Position numbers and translations under genes: made by a program | Notes under the pieces: generated by a model | The model's database searches: none | What the model was told of the DNA's origin: nothing | What the model saw: the letters and a program-made list of their open reading frames with translations, nothing else | In this document: positions 6,516-15,260 of the stretch, piece after piece | Layout of the letters: every line of letters starts with the position of its first letter | How positions within the stretch are numbered: the first letter of the stretch is position 1 | DNA from: Bacteroidota bacterium | GTDB lineage: Bacteria > Bacteroidota > Bacteroidia > Bacteroidales > F082 | Length of the DNA: 17,050 nucleotides | Direction: 5' to 3' | Assembly: GCA_002686705.1 (NCBI GenBank) | Contig: NYYH01000040.1 | Coordinates: 1 to 17,050, forward strand

Positions 6516-7577
6516 ATGGTAAGTCTTAAGAAACGTATCACAGCTTTTGCTTCTCTTGAGGATATGCTACTCGAAGTTGGAGAAAACTATCATCAGAAGG
6601 TACATACTTCAGCACAACTTAATAAACTTGAAAATGCTGTAAAGGAGGCTGTTAATTACAATGGTTGGTTTATAGAAGATAATGTAAGATATATGCTTTC
6701 ATCTGTCGGGAGGAGCCTTTCCAAAGCAAATATTGAAAAGTGGATTAAACCATATGAACAAGGATTGGGTAGTAATTCGTCTGACAAGAAAATTGGTGTA
6801 GTTATGGCTGGAAATATCCCTGTTGTTGGGTTCCATGATTTCTTATCTGTGCTTATTTCAGGTAATATGATTAAGGCAAAACTATCTGCAGATGACAGCA
6901 TTCTTCTTCCTATAATTAGCGAATTACTTATAGATATTGAATCAGGTTTTAAAGGGATGATTGAATTTACGGATAATCAACTAAAAGACTTTGATGCAAT
7001 AATTGCAACAGGTAGCAATAATACATCAAGGTACTTTGAGTATTATTTTGGCAGCTATCCTCATATTATTAGACGTAACAGGAACAGTATCGCAGTATTA
7101 ACAGGAAAGGAATCAAAAAAGGATCTCAACCAGCTTGCCGAGGATATTTTTATGTACTTCGGATTAGGCTGCAGAAATGTCTCACATATTATGTTACCTA
7201 AGGGGTATGAACTTACAGGATTATTGGAAACCTGTTCATTAAATGAGAAAATAAATCAAAACCATAAGTATTTTAACAATTATGAATACAACAAAGCAAT
7301 TTATCTGGTCAACGGGACCAATCATTATGATTCAGGCAATTTGTTGTTTACAGAAAATAGTAGCTATTCCTCTCCGGTTAGTGTAATTAACATTAGCCAC
7401 TACACTGATATTAATTCAGTTAACAGATTATTAGAAGTCAATAATTCAAAAATTCAATGCGTTGTTTCAATTTCAAAAGAGATCACGAATTCTATTTCTC
7501 CGGGCAACAGTCAAAAACCACAGCTATGGAATTATGCCGATGGAATTGACACATTGAAATTCTTGATTAACCTGTAA
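6516..7577 (+). CDS. LuxC-like acyl-CoA reductase family protein
   Basis: A 353-residue member of the LuxC/acyl-CoA reductase family, an aldehyde-dehydrogenase-fold group that reduces activated acyl groups to aldehydes with NAD(P)H. Supporting segments are VVMAGNIPVVGFHDFLSVL (95-113) and GNMIKAKLSADDSILLP (116-132) from the cofactor domain, IIATGSNNTSRYFEYYF (162-178), and FGLGCRNVSHIMLP (215-228), where C219 is the likely acyl-accepting cysteine. Bacteroidota chromosomes commonly carry such a gene without any lux genes, and its acyl substrate is, to my knowledge, not established. No luciferase, fatty-acid transferase or synthetase gene is adjacent. It has its own promoter and appears monocistronic. 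Confidence 0.85.
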   Translation: MVSLKKRITAFASLEDMLLEVGENYHQKVHTSAQLNKLENAVKEAVNYNGWFIEDNVRYMLSSVGRSLSKANIEKWIKPYEQGLGSNSSDKKIGVVMAGNIPVVGFHDFLSVLISGNMIKAKLSADDSILLPIISELLIDIESGFKGMIEFTDNQLKDFDAIIATGSNNTSRYFEYYFGSYPHIIRRNRNSIAVLTGKESKKDLNQLAEDIFMYFGLGCRNVSHIMLPKGYELTGLLETCSLNEKINQNHKYFNNYEYNKAIYLVNGTNHYDSGNLLFTENSSYSSPVSVINISHYTDINSVNRLLEVNNSKIQCVVSISKEITNSISPGNSQKPQLWNYADGIDTLKFLINL

Positions 7578-7688
7578 AGATTTTTTTTTGATAAAATAGT
7601 AACATACACATAACTACCTGCCATATTATTTATAATTGTTGATTATAAATTATTATCCAAAAAATTAGGATATTTTTACTAAAGGTAA

Positions 7689-7696
7689 TATTTTTG
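7689..7696 (+). promoter_or_regulatory. -7 element (TAnnTTTG) of rpmE2
   Basis: TATTTTTG matches the consensus. It contains the TTG at 7694 that would otherwise look like an upstream start codon for rpmE2, so that TTG is promoter rather than coding sequence. Predicted 5' leader: about 30 bases to ATG 7733. Confidence 0.5.
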
Positions 7697-7732
7697 CAGC
7701 CCTTTTTAAAAAGCATAGTAAAATTAGTAAAA

Positions 7733-7999
7733 ATGAAGAAAGATATTCATCCAAAGAATTATAGATTAGTCGTTTTCAAAGATATGTCGAACGATTATTC
7801 TTTTATCACAAGGTCAACTGCAAACACTAAAGACAAAATTGTTTGGGAAGATGGTAAAGAGTACCCAATGGTAAAACTCGAGATATCAAATAAATCTCAC
7901 CCATTCTTCACCGGAAAAATGAAACTAGTTGATACTGCTGGTCGTGTTGATAAATTTAAGAGCAAATACAAAAAGCATTTCGATAAGAAAGATAGTTAA
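7733..7999 (+). CDS. rpmE2: 50S ribosomal protein L31 type B (zinc-independent)
   Basis: An 88-residue L31 paralogue of the long, cysteine-free type. It starts [17 protein letters not shown], has FITRSTANT (24-32), and contains [25 protein letters not shown] (51-75), the L31 core that bridges the two ribosomal subunits. There is no cysteine in the whole protein, so the zinc ribbon of type A L31 is absent; in many bacteria type B replaces type A under zinc limitation. No Zur-like operator was recognised near the promoter, so constitutive use is equally possible. It is followed by a strong terminator and then the GlmU-like gene, an order I recall from other Bacteroidota. Confidence 0.95.
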   Translation: MKKDIHPKNYRLVVFKDMSNDYSFITRSTANTKDKIVWEDGKEYPMVKLEISNKSHPFFTGKMKLVDTAGRVDKFKSKYKKHFDKKDS

Positions 8000-8113
8000 T
8001 TCATTGAATTTCTACCTGAACACTCTGTTTAATACCAGTAATACAATATCAATTGAGATTTGAATAATTAACTGCTCAACAAAAATTAGCTCAGAGTAGT
8101 TTATATACTACAC

Positions 8114-8149
8114 AAAAAAGTCTTTGTAAACCACAAAGACTTTTTTTTT
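8114..8149 (+). terminator. Rho-independent terminator of rpmE2
   Basis: GTCTTTG (8120-8126) pairs with CAAAGAC (8134-8140) around a 7-base loop, extended by a run of A on the left pairing with nine T on the right (8141-8149). The A/T symmetry would allow function on either strand, but only rpmE2 ends towards it. It lies 115 bases after the rpmE2 stop. The rest of 8000-8239 shows no other feature. Confidence 0.8.
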
Positions 8150-8239
8150 GAGTTTAGCACAAGTTCTTAGTTAGATTAATTTGTAGTATTTTTATTTCTT
8201 ATTTATAAAGTATGTAATTATCATACATATCATTTGATT

Positions 8240-9415
8240 ATGAATTATATATTATTTGACGGCCAGGAACGCAACAAACTGCTTCCGTTTACTTTCACAC
8301 GGCCCGTTGCAGAAATCAGAACAGGCATTCTCACTATAAAAGAGAAATGGGAGACTTTCTTAAACTCAAAAGTTTCTTATAGGACTAAGGAGTATTTAAG
8401 TAATAAGTATCCAACAATAATTTCTGATGAGAATATTTTTATTAACGGCTCAGTGTTTCCTACCGGTGATCTGATTGAACAAATTAATCACTTATTACCC
8501 GGTCAGGTTTTAATAAAAGAGAAGGTTGAAATTGCCGTAAGACCTCAAGCCGATAATTTTAACAATATATTTAACACAGACTATCAGGTAATTAGAGTCA
8601 CATCGGATTTCTTACAGATTGAAAACACATGGGATATCTTTACCATTAATCCTCAAGCCATAGCAGATGATTTTGTAATCCTTACAAGAAACCAATCCTC
8701 ACAACCTATATCTGATACGAACTTCATAATTGGTGATTCTGATAAAATCTTTATCGAAGAAGGGTCAAAAGTGGAGTTTGTTTATTTAAATACAACTGAC
8801 GGGCCAATTTATATTGGGAAGGATGCAGAAATAATGGAAGGGAGTAAAATACGTGGACCTTTTGCACTTTGCGATCATAGTGTTGTAAAAATGGGAGCGA
8901 AGATATATTCAGGAACTACTATAGGACCACATTCTAAAGTTGGCGGGGAAATAAATAACTCTGTAATACTTGGATATAGTAATAAGGGGCATGATGGTTT
9001 TCTTGGAAATTCAGTAATCGGAGAATGGTGTAACCTAGGTGCCGATACAAATACTTCAAATTTGAAAAACACATACGACAATGTTAGATTGTGGTCGTAT
9101 GATTCCAATACATTTGTTAACACGGGATTGCAATTTTGCGGACTTATTATGGGTGATCACTCAAAATCAGGTATAAACACAATGTTTAATACCGGTAGCG
9201 TAGTGGGAGTTTCAAGTAATATTTATGGTTCAGGATATCAGCGTAATTTCATACCTTCATTTATGTGGGGTGGTGTTCACGGATTAAAGCCATACAATTT
9301 TAAAAAATCCGTTGAAGTTGCGAAAGCAGTATTTGCAAGGCGAAATATGGAATTTAACCAACTAGAAGAGGATATGTTCAAACATGTTTATGGACTAGTA
9401 CACAACAATAAATAA
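8240..9415 (+). CDS. GlmU-family putative sugar-nucleotidyltransferase/acyltransferase-like protein
   Basis: A 391-residue protein of the Bacteroidota GlmU-like family. The N-terminal part begins YILFDGQERNKLLPFTFTRP and continues AEIRTGILTIKEKWE, the conserved signature of this group. It keeps the shape of a nucleotidyltransferase N-terminus, but I do not see the GxGTRM-type pyrophosphorylase loop of true GlmU. The C-terminal half (about 180-345) consists of left-handed beta-helix hexapeptides, for example PIYIGKDAEIMEGSKIRGPF and VVKMGAKIYSGTTIGPHSKV, as in sugar acyltransferases. A role in cell-envelope sugar activation or acetylation is possible, but the substrate is unknown and catalytic competence of the N-terminal half is doubtful. 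ATG 8240 is preferred to TTG 8234. Confidence 0.8.
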   Translation: MNYILFDGQERNKLLPFTFTRPVAEIRTGILTIKEKWETFLNSKVSYRTKEYLSNKYPTIISDENIFINGSVFPTGDLIEQINHLLPGQVLIKEKVEIAVRPQADNFNNIFNTDYQVIRVTSDFLQIENTWDIFTINPQAIADDFVILTRNQSSQPISDTNFIIGDSDKIFIEEGSKVEFVYLNTTDGPIYIGKDAEIMEGSKIRGPFALCDHSVVKMGAKIYSGTTIGPHSKVGGEINNSVILGYSNKGHDGFLGNSVIGEWCNLGADTNTSNLKNTYDNVRLWSYDSNTFVNTGLQFCGLIMGDHSKSGINTMFNTGSVVGVSSNIYGSGYQRNFIPSFMWGGVHGLKPYNFKKSVEVAKAVFARRNMEFNQLEEDMFKHVYGLVHNNK

Positions 9416-9620
9416 TATCAAACTCTTACCAAAGGAGTATGCGGCAACAGCTTTATCCTTTAAATTTTGGCATGTTAATTGAGTATTACCAATGATTTTT
9501 TACAAATAAGACTCTAGATAAAGTCAGTCTGCTAACTAATTGATTTATTACGCTTTACAAGTTGCTACTATAGATCATAAAGTATTCGGCTGACAATTTG
9601 GCTTAACAGTAAACTAATAT

Positions 9621-12059
9621 ATGGACAAAATAATTGGATTGACAGACATAGTAGATACAGAAACTGAATTTTTTCCACTACTTTCTACCGAAGATGAAGA
9701 AATGATGAACGCGGAAGACGTTCCTGATGAATTAGCTATTCTTCCACTTCGAAACACAGTATTATTTCCTGGTGTAGTAATACCTATTACTGTTGGCAGG
9801 GACAAATCAATTAAGCTTATTAAAGAAGCTTACCAGGGAAATAAAACCATCGGTGTTGTTGCACAAAAGGATTCTGAAGTTGAAGATCCTAAATTTGATG
9901 ACTTGCAAAAAACTGGTACCATTGCTAGGTTAATAAAAATCCTGCAAATGCCAGATGGTAACACCACAGCTATAATACAAGGCAAAAAACGTTTTGAAAT
10001 TACTGAGATTACTCAATCAGAGCCATATTATAAAGCTAAAATTATTAGCCTTGAATATAAAAGTAAAATCCCTGACGATAAAAATTTTAGTGCTCTAATA
10101 TCATCAGTAAAAGACCTTAGCATACAAATTATTGAAAAGTCACCAGCTATACCTTCAGAAGCTGTTTTTGCTATTAACAATATTGAAAGTCCTGTTTTCC
10201 TATTAAATTTTATTTCTTCAAATTTAAATGTTGAAAATAAAGCAAAGCAGGAGTTGTTGGAAATGACCGATTTAGATAACCGCGCCAACAAAGTATTGGA
10301 GATCATGACGAAAGAGCTTCAATTACTTGAGCTAAAGCATGATATCCAGAGCAAAGTTAAAGTTGATATGGATAAGCAACAGCGCGATTTTCTGTTAAAT
10401 CAACAACTCAAAACTATTCAGGATGAGCTCGGTGGTGGCCCCCACGATAATGAAATTAGGGAGTTAAATGAAAAAGCTTCTAAGAAATTGTGGTCTGGAG
10501 AGGTTGCTGAGGTTTTTAAAAATGAAATGGTCAAGCTCCTGAGAATGAATCCAGCGGCAGCTGAGTATTCAATTCAATTGGGATACCTCGACTTATTTGT
10601 AGAGTTGCCATGGAATGAGTTTTCGAAAGATAACCTAGATCTGAAGCATGCCTTAAAAGTTCTCAACGATGACCATTACGGACTTGAAGAAATAAAAGAC
10701 AGGATCATTGAGCATCTTGCTGTTCTTAGACTAAAGGATAACATGAAATCGCCAATACTCTGTTTTGTTGGCCCTCCGGGAGTTGGTAAAACTTCATTAG
10801 GCAAATCTATTGCAAATGCGCTGGGCAGAAAATTTGTACGGATGTCTCTTGGAGGAGTACGTGATGAGGCAGAATTACGTGGTCATAGGAAGACTTATAT
10901 TGGTGCTATGCCGGGCAGAATAATTCAAAGCCTTAAAAAGATAAAGACATCAAATCCTGTTTTTATGCTTGATGAGATTGATAAAGTAAGTGGTAGTAAT
11001 TATAGTGGTGATCCACAGGCTGCTTTGCTTGAGGTACTTGATCCTGAACAAAATAATTCATTTTATGATAATTATCTTGAAGTAGAATATGATCTGTCAA
11101 ATATCATGTTCATCGCAACAGCAAATACTTTAGCAACTGTGCATCCTGCTTTACGCGATAGAATGGAAATAATTAATCTTACAGGATATATTCTGGAAGA
11201 GAAAATTGAGATTGCGAAAAGGCACTTGCTTCCTAAACAACTAATTGAACATGGTGTTAAATCCAGTCAGGTTAAGTTTAAGAATAGTATTCTTGAAAAA
11301 ATAGTTGATGATTACACAAAGGAAGCCGGAGTACGACATTTAGAAAAGCAAATTGCAAAAGTTATTAGAAATAGGGCGAAATTCATCGCTATGGATGAGA
11401 CTTATGAGTCTAAATTATCAATAAACCTCCTCAATGATATCTTGGGTGTACCTATCTTTCAGAAAGATAAAGACATTACAAATAACGTTGCCGGAGTTGT
11501 AACAGGATTAGCCTGGACTGCTGTTGGAGGCGAAATTTTGTTTATTGAGGTAAGTCTGAGCAAAGGAAAAGGAGAGCTTAAACTTACAGGGAATCTGGGT
11601 GACGTGATGAAAGAATCAGCAAGTCTCGCCTATGAATATTTAAAAGCCCATCATCAAATTGTCGGACTTGAACCTGAAGTATTTAAGAATTGGAATGTGC
11701 ATATTCATGTTCCAGAAGGTGCCACTCCAAAAGACGGACCTTCAGCTGGTATTACTATGCTTACCGCCCTTGCTTCTGCATTTACTCAGCGGAAGGTTAA
11801 AGCAAATCTTGCAATGACGGGTGAGATTACGCTCCGTGGGAAAGTACTCCCGGTTGGTGGTATAAAAGAAAAGATTCTTGCTGCCAAACGTGCTAAAATC
11901 AAAGAGATCATTCTTTCCAAAGAAAACCGAAGAGACATTGAAGAAGTTAAGGATGAATATATTAAAGGTTTAGAATTTAAATACGTTGACAATATGCTTG
12001 AAGCTATCGATCATGCACTTTTGCAAGTAAAAGTTAACAATCCTTTACTGATTAACTAA
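9621..12059 (+). CDS. lon: ATP-dependent protease Lon (LonA type)
   Basis: Lon is a homo-oligomeric AAA+ serine protease of the cytosol that degrades misfolded and regulatory proteins. The 812-residue protein has all domains: N-terminal substrate-binding LON domain ([17 protein letters not shown], about 38-54), central helical region, Walker A GPPGVGKT (384-391), Walker B with D451-E452, the [20 protein letters not shown] segment (about 411-430), and a C-terminal protease domain with the Ser-Lys dyad S708 (DGPSAG) and K751 (GGIKEK), 43 residues apart as in E. coli Lon. An acidic, Glu-rich extension precedes the LON domain. The 205-base upstream gap holds no clear promoter consensus and no CIRCE or other heat-shock operator that I can recognise. 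Confidence 0.98.
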   Translation: MDKIIGLTDIVDTETEFFPLLSTEDEEMMNAEDVPDELAILPLRNTVLFPGVVIPITVGRDKSIKLIKEAYQGNKTIGVVAQKDSEVEDPKFDDLQKTGTIARLIKILQMPDGNTTAIIQGKKRFEITEITQSEPYYKAKIISLEYKSKIPDDKNFSALISSVKDLSIQIIEKSPAIPSEAVFAINNIESPVFLLNFISSNLNVENKAKQELLEMTDLDNRANKVLEIMTKELQLLELKHDIQSKVKVDMDKQQRDFLLNQQLKTIQDELGGGPHDNEIRELNEKASKKLWSGEVAEVFKNEMVKLLRMNPAAAEYSIQLGYLDLFVELPWNEFSKDNLDLKHALKVLNDDHYGLEEIKDRIIEHLAVLRLKDNMKSPILCFVGPPGVGKTSLGKSIANALGRKFVRMSLGGVRDEAELRGHRKTYIGAMPGRIIQSLKKIKTSNPVFMLDEIDKVSGSNYSGDPQAALLEVLDPEQNNSFYDNYLEVEYDLSNIMFIATANTLATVHPALRDRMEIINLTGYILEEKIEIAKRHLLPKQLIEHGVKSSQVKFKNSILEKIVDDYTKEAGVRHLEKQIAKVIRNRAKFIAMDETYESKLSINLLNDILGVPIFQKDKDITNNVAGVVTGLAWTAVGGEILFIEVSLSKGKGELKLTGNLGDVMKESASLAYEYLKAHHQIVGLEPEVFKNWNVHIHVPEGATPKDGPSAGITMLTALASAFTQRKVKANLAMTGEITLRGKVLPVGGIKEKILAAKRAKIKEIILSKENRRDIEEVKDEYIKGLEFKYVDNMLEAIDHALLQVKVNNPLLIN

Positions 12060-12070
12060 TAATCTACTTT

Positions 12071-13720
12071 TTGAAAGTAAAAAACACATACTTTCATATT
12101 GTTGCGGTGCTGATATTAATTTTTCTTATTTCATGTACCGATAAACAAAATAACTCTGAAAAAAGTGTATTTACCTATAATGAAGCAGCTGGAATTATTT
12201 CACTTGACCCAGCTTTCTCACGCGATCTCGCTCATATCTGGATTTGTAATCAGCTGTATAACAGTCTTGTTAAGCTTAATGACAGCCTAGAAGTTGCTCC
12301 TTCGATTGCCAGAAACTGGGAGATCTCCGAAGACGGTCTTAACTATACATTCAACTTACGTACTGATGTTTTTTTTCATAAGGATTCTTCTTTCAAAGGT
12401 GCATCAAGAAAAGTTGTGGCCAGCGACTTTGTTTATAGTTTTAATAGATTGCTGGATCCAAAAACCGCATCACCGGGAGCATGGGTATTGTCAAATGTTA
12501 AGAAAAAGAATAATAGCTACGCAATCTATGCATTGAACGACAGCACTCTCCATATTGAGATATCAAAACCCTTCCCTCCTTTCTTAGGTATATTGAGTAT
12601 GAAATATTGCTCTGTTATCCCACATGAAGCCGTAGAATTTTATGGTGCTGATTTCAGAAAACATCCCGTAGGTACCGGGCCATTTAAAATGCAAAATTGG
12701 ATCGAGAATATTAAACTTGTTCTTCGAAAAAACCCTGATTACTTTGAAAAATATAATGGAGAACAATTACCATTTCTTGATGGTGTTGCGGTATCTTTTT
12801 TAATTGATAAGATGACAGCCTTCATGGAGTTTGTGAAAGGTAATTTTGATTTTATATCAGGAATCGATCCCTCATACAAAGATGAATTATTAACAAGATC
12901 AGGGCAATTGAAATCAAAATTCAGTAATAGGTTTAATATGATTGAGGGTTCATACCTTAATACAGAATACCTTGCAATACTTGTTGATACAGCATTATCA
13001 AACGAAAAAGAAAATCCATTACAAAATAAAAATGTGAGATTGGCAATAAATTATGGATTCGACAGACAGAAAATGATTCATTATTTAAGGAACGGAATTG
13101 GTACACCAGGGAAAAAAGGAATTATTCCAGCAGGAATGCCATCATTTGATTCTAACGCCGGATATGGTTTTAGTTATAATCCTGATAAATCTAAGAAATT
13201 ATTGAAAGATGCCGGTTATAGCATCGATAATCCTGTTCCAGAGATTACTCTCGTCACAACGCCCGATTATCTTGATCTATGTAAATTTATTCAGTCTCAG
13301 CTAAAAAATATTGGCCTGAAAATAGCTATTGAAGTATCGCCGGCTGCAACAGTTCGTGAATTGAAAGCTCACGGAAAACTAAATTTCTTTAGAGCTTCAT
13401 GGATTGCAGATTACCCTGACGAGGAAAACTACTTATCAATGTTCTATTCTGAGAATTTTGCACCCAACGGCCCTAATTATACTCACTTTTCTGACTCTAT
13501 AATCGATATGTTGTACTTATCATCTTTCAGTATTAACGAAAAAGATAAACGAACAAATAAGTATCGTATTATTGATAGCTTAATTATGGAAGAAGCACCT
13601 GTTGCAGTTCTATACTATGATAAGGTTGTAAGATTTGTTCAAAAAGACATTACAGGAATGACGATAAATCCAATTAATATGTTGAATCTGGAGAGGGTAA
13701 AAAAACAATCAGGCAATTAG
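12071..13720 (+). CDS. Oligopeptide/dipeptide ABC-transporter substrate-binding lipoprotein (SBP family 5), orphan
   Basis: A 549-residue extracytoplasmic solute-binding protein of the OppA/DppA family. The N-terminus (VKNTYFHIVAVLILIFLISC) is a lipoprotein signal peptide with the lipobox LISC, so C22 should be lipidated. Family features include SLDPAFSRD, NQLYNSLVKLND, the APSIARNWEISEDGLNYTF block and DYPDEENYLSMF from residue 447. The start is TTG at 12071: no in-frame ATG precedes the signal peptide and only 11 bases separate it from the lon stop, so this TTG start is well supported. Cotranscription with lon is likely. No permease or ATPase genes are nearby, so its transporter must be elsewhere or it acts as a stand-alone binding protein. 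It converges on the exonuclease gene with 18 bases between. Confidence 0.92.
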   Translation: MKVKNTYFHIVAVLILIFLISCTDKQNNSEKSVFTYNEAAGIISLDPAFSRDLAHIWICNQLYNSLVKLNDSLEVAPSIARNWEISEDGLNYTFNLRTDVFFHKDSSFKGASRKVVASDFVYSFNRLLDPKTASPGAWVLSNVKKKNNSYAIYALNDSTLHIEISKPFPPFLGILSMKYCSVIPHEAVEFYGADFRKHPVGTGPFKMQNWIENIKLVLRKNPDYFEKYNGEQLPFLDGVAVSFLIDKMTAFMEFVKGNFDFISGIDPSYKDELLTRSGQLKSKFSNRFNMIEGSYLNTEYLAILVDTALSNEKENPLQNKNVRLAINYGFDRQKMIHYLRNGIGTPGKKGIIPAGMPSFDSNAGYGFSYNPDKSKKLLKDAGYSIDNPVPEITLVTTPDYLDLCKFIQSQLKNIGLKIAIEVSPAATVRELKAHGKLNFFRASWIADYPDEENYLSMFYSENFAPNGPNYTHFSDSIIDMLYLSSFSINEKDKRTNKYRIIDSLIMEEAPVAVLYYDKVVRFVQKDITGMTINPINMLNLERVKKQSGN

Positions 13721-13738
13721 ATATCGCTTCTTCAAGAT

Positions 13739-15082
13739 CTAATACTCAATAATTTTACATTTTGTTTTCTTTAAATGTGAATTAATAATGCGCCGTACTT
13801 CTTTATTATCTCTATATCTTACAATACAATCATGCAGTAGGCTAATATCAGAGCTAAACTGATCTTTACCTAAATAACCAAAGCCTACATATTTTCCATT
13901 TTCAACTTTCACAACCGATTTTTCATCATCATTTCTTCCTTCATCGACAACAAAGAAATTCTGTTGTTTAAACTGATAATTCTCTAATGCCTCACTAACT
14001 CTTAAGTTGTACGATGATGAAGATTCCTCATTTATACATGCACCGTTGCAACTACTAATTTGATAATGAAAACAGGCACCAGAAGTATCATATAATCCAC
14101 ACAATTTCTGGCATAAATTAAATTCGTCACATAGCATAGCCAAATGCTCTTTACCTTCCTGAGCAGAGCTATAAGTATATAATGGATTTAGTTCATCAAT
14201 AATCCTGATAATTTTCAAATTTATGTAGCTAAATTCATCTATAAAGGAATATAAACCATAGTTAAAATATGTTCTTCTTTGAGATTGGTTAAACCTTGGC
14301 TGGTTCTTTTTAATTTCATGAGATTCCAATAATAAAGCAATTAATTCACTGCCAGTAATATTGAAGCTAACGTCGGCTAGTAAATTCTTCATTTCAATTG
14401 CTTTACTATTAAGGTTATTATTTATGTGGGATAGAATCCTGTCATGTATATTTATCGATTTACCAACATAAATTAATTCTTTGCTCCTATCATAGAAATA
14501 ATAAACGCCCGTTTCTGAAGGTAAGTCTTTAACCAGCGATCTGTTTACATCAGTTTGGACTCCATTGAGGTTAATAGATTCCGGATTACTATCAATCGAG
14601 AGTAATGATTCGAACAGTTTTGTTGTAGCCATTGCATCTCCAGAAGCACGATGACGAGCGTGATTCACAATTTCCAGATCTTTACACAATCTTCCTAAGC
14701 CATATGACTTTCTGCCGGGAATTAGTTTACGACTGAGTTTCACTGTATCAAGTGTTCTTCTTTCGTAAATATAACCTAGGCTTTTAAACTCATTTCTGAT
14801 AAAGCTATAATCAAAACGTACATTGTGTCCAACTACTATCATATCGTCTGTTATTTCAACAATCTGTTTTGCGACTTCATAAAATTTTGGAGCATCCTCA
14901 ACCATCTGATTATTGATTCCTGTAAGATTAATAATCCTGTAAGGAATCTTCTTTTCTGGATTTATCAGAGTTGAAAATTCTTCAATAATTTTCTTTCCAT
15001 CATGAATAATGATAGCAATCTCAGTTATTTTCTCGTTTGAAGGACTAAGACCAGTTGTTTCTATGTCGACAATTGCGTACAT
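13739..15082 (-). CDS. DEDDh 3'-5' exonuclease fused to a UvrC-like GIY-YIG nuclease domain
   Basis: A 447-residue two-nuclease fusion. Residues 1-165 are a DnaQ/epsilon-type exonuclease with the DEDDh set: D6 and E8 (VDIETTG), D91 (HNVRFDYSF), and H144 with D149 (HRASGDA). Residues about 187-267 form a GIY-YIG domain like the UvrC N-terminus: GVYYFYD (192-198), IYVGKSINIHDRILSH (204-219) with R215, and metal-ligand-like E253 in LLLESHEIKKNQPRFN. A cysteine cluster follows (C318, C324, C328, C337, C345, C349; including HYQISSCNGAC), resembling the UvrC region reported to hold an iron-sulfur cluster. Similar fusions occur widely and are often labelled exonuclease or Cho-like; the role is presumably DNA repair. 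Its start lies 28 bases from the first repeat unit. Confidence 0.9.
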   Translation of the reverse strand: MYAIVDIETTGLSPSNEKITEIAIIIHDGKKIIEEFSTLINPEKKIPYRIINLTGINNQMVEDAPKFYEVAKQIVEITDDMIVVGHNVRFDYSFIRNEFKSLGYIYERRTLDTVKLSRKLIPGRKSYGLGRLCKDLEIVNHARHRASGDAMATTKLFESLLSIDSNPESINLNGVQTDVNRSLVKDLPSETGVYYFYDRSKELIYVGKSINIHDRILSHINNNLNSKAIEMKNLLADVSFNITGSELIALLLESHEIKKNQPRFNQSQRRTYFNYGLYSFIDEFSYINLKIIRIIDELNPLYTYSSAQEGKEHLAMLCDEFNLCQKLCGLYDTSGACFHYQISSCNGACINEESSSSYNLRVSEALENYQFKQQNFFVVDEGRNDDEKSVVKVENGKYVGFGYLGKDQFSSDISLLHDCIVRYRDNKEVRRIINSHLKKTKCKIIEY

Positions 15083-15110
15083 TCTTTATCACAAAGAAGT
15101 AATAAATTTT

Positions 15111-15256
15111 ACCACAAAGTTACACCAAGGGGGATCACGAAGGTACACTAAGTTCTCATTAAACAAAGTGACTAATATCATCCTAAAAACCTTCTTTTTC
15201 CTCCATAAAATTTTCCTTTGTGCTACTTTGAGAGTCCCTTAGTGCGTCTTTGTGGT
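15111..15256. repeat. Gene-less unit with 41-42-bp imperfect terminal inverted repeats (ACCAC...GTGGT)
   Basis: Left arm 15111-15152 begins ACCACAAAG. Right arm 15216-15256 ends CTTTGTGGT and matches the reverse complement of the left with scattered mismatches. About 63 bases lie between and show no ORF. The arms share the motif series ACCAC-AAG / ATCAC-AAGG / ACACTAAG with the ends of the unit around the GxxExxY gene. The unit fills most of the exonuclease-repressor gap and ends four bases before the repressor's stop codon; its left end lies in the exonuclease gene's promoter region. It is either a MITE-like relative of the larger unit or a derivative that lost its gene. Confidence 0.65.
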
Positions 15257-15260
15257 TAGT

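Noticed and set aside
6516..7577. Considered a bioluminescence (lux) locus because of the LuxC-like protein.
   Set aside because: No luxA, luxB, luxD or luxE genes are present, and lone LuxC-like reductases are usual in Bacteroidota.
7702..7713. Palindrome CTTTTTAAAAAG at the predicted start of the rpmE2 transcript, considered as an L31 autoregulatory leader or Zur site.
   Set aside because: It has no loop, is pure A/T in the centre, and such strings are frequent in AT-rich DNA. It does not resemble known L31 leaders or a Zur box.
7694..7732. Upstream extension of L31B to TTG 7694.
   Set aside because: The TTG is part of a consensus -7 promoter element, and MKKDIHP at 7733 is the normal L31B start.
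8114..8149. The rpmE2 terminator contains TAAACCACAAAGAC, resembling the ACCACAAAG arms of the repeats near 15.1 and 16.2 kb.
   Set aside because: Only about nine bases match, and the sequence is fully explained as a stem-loop with a T tract. Common ancestry with the repeats is not supported.
9416..9620. Searched upstream of lon for a heat-shock operator, promoter or terminator; saw AAAGGA/TCCTTT (9431-9461) as a weak inverted repeat.
   Set aside because: Six-base arms with a 19-base loop and no T tract are not a terminator, and no CIRCE or TAnnTTTG match was found.
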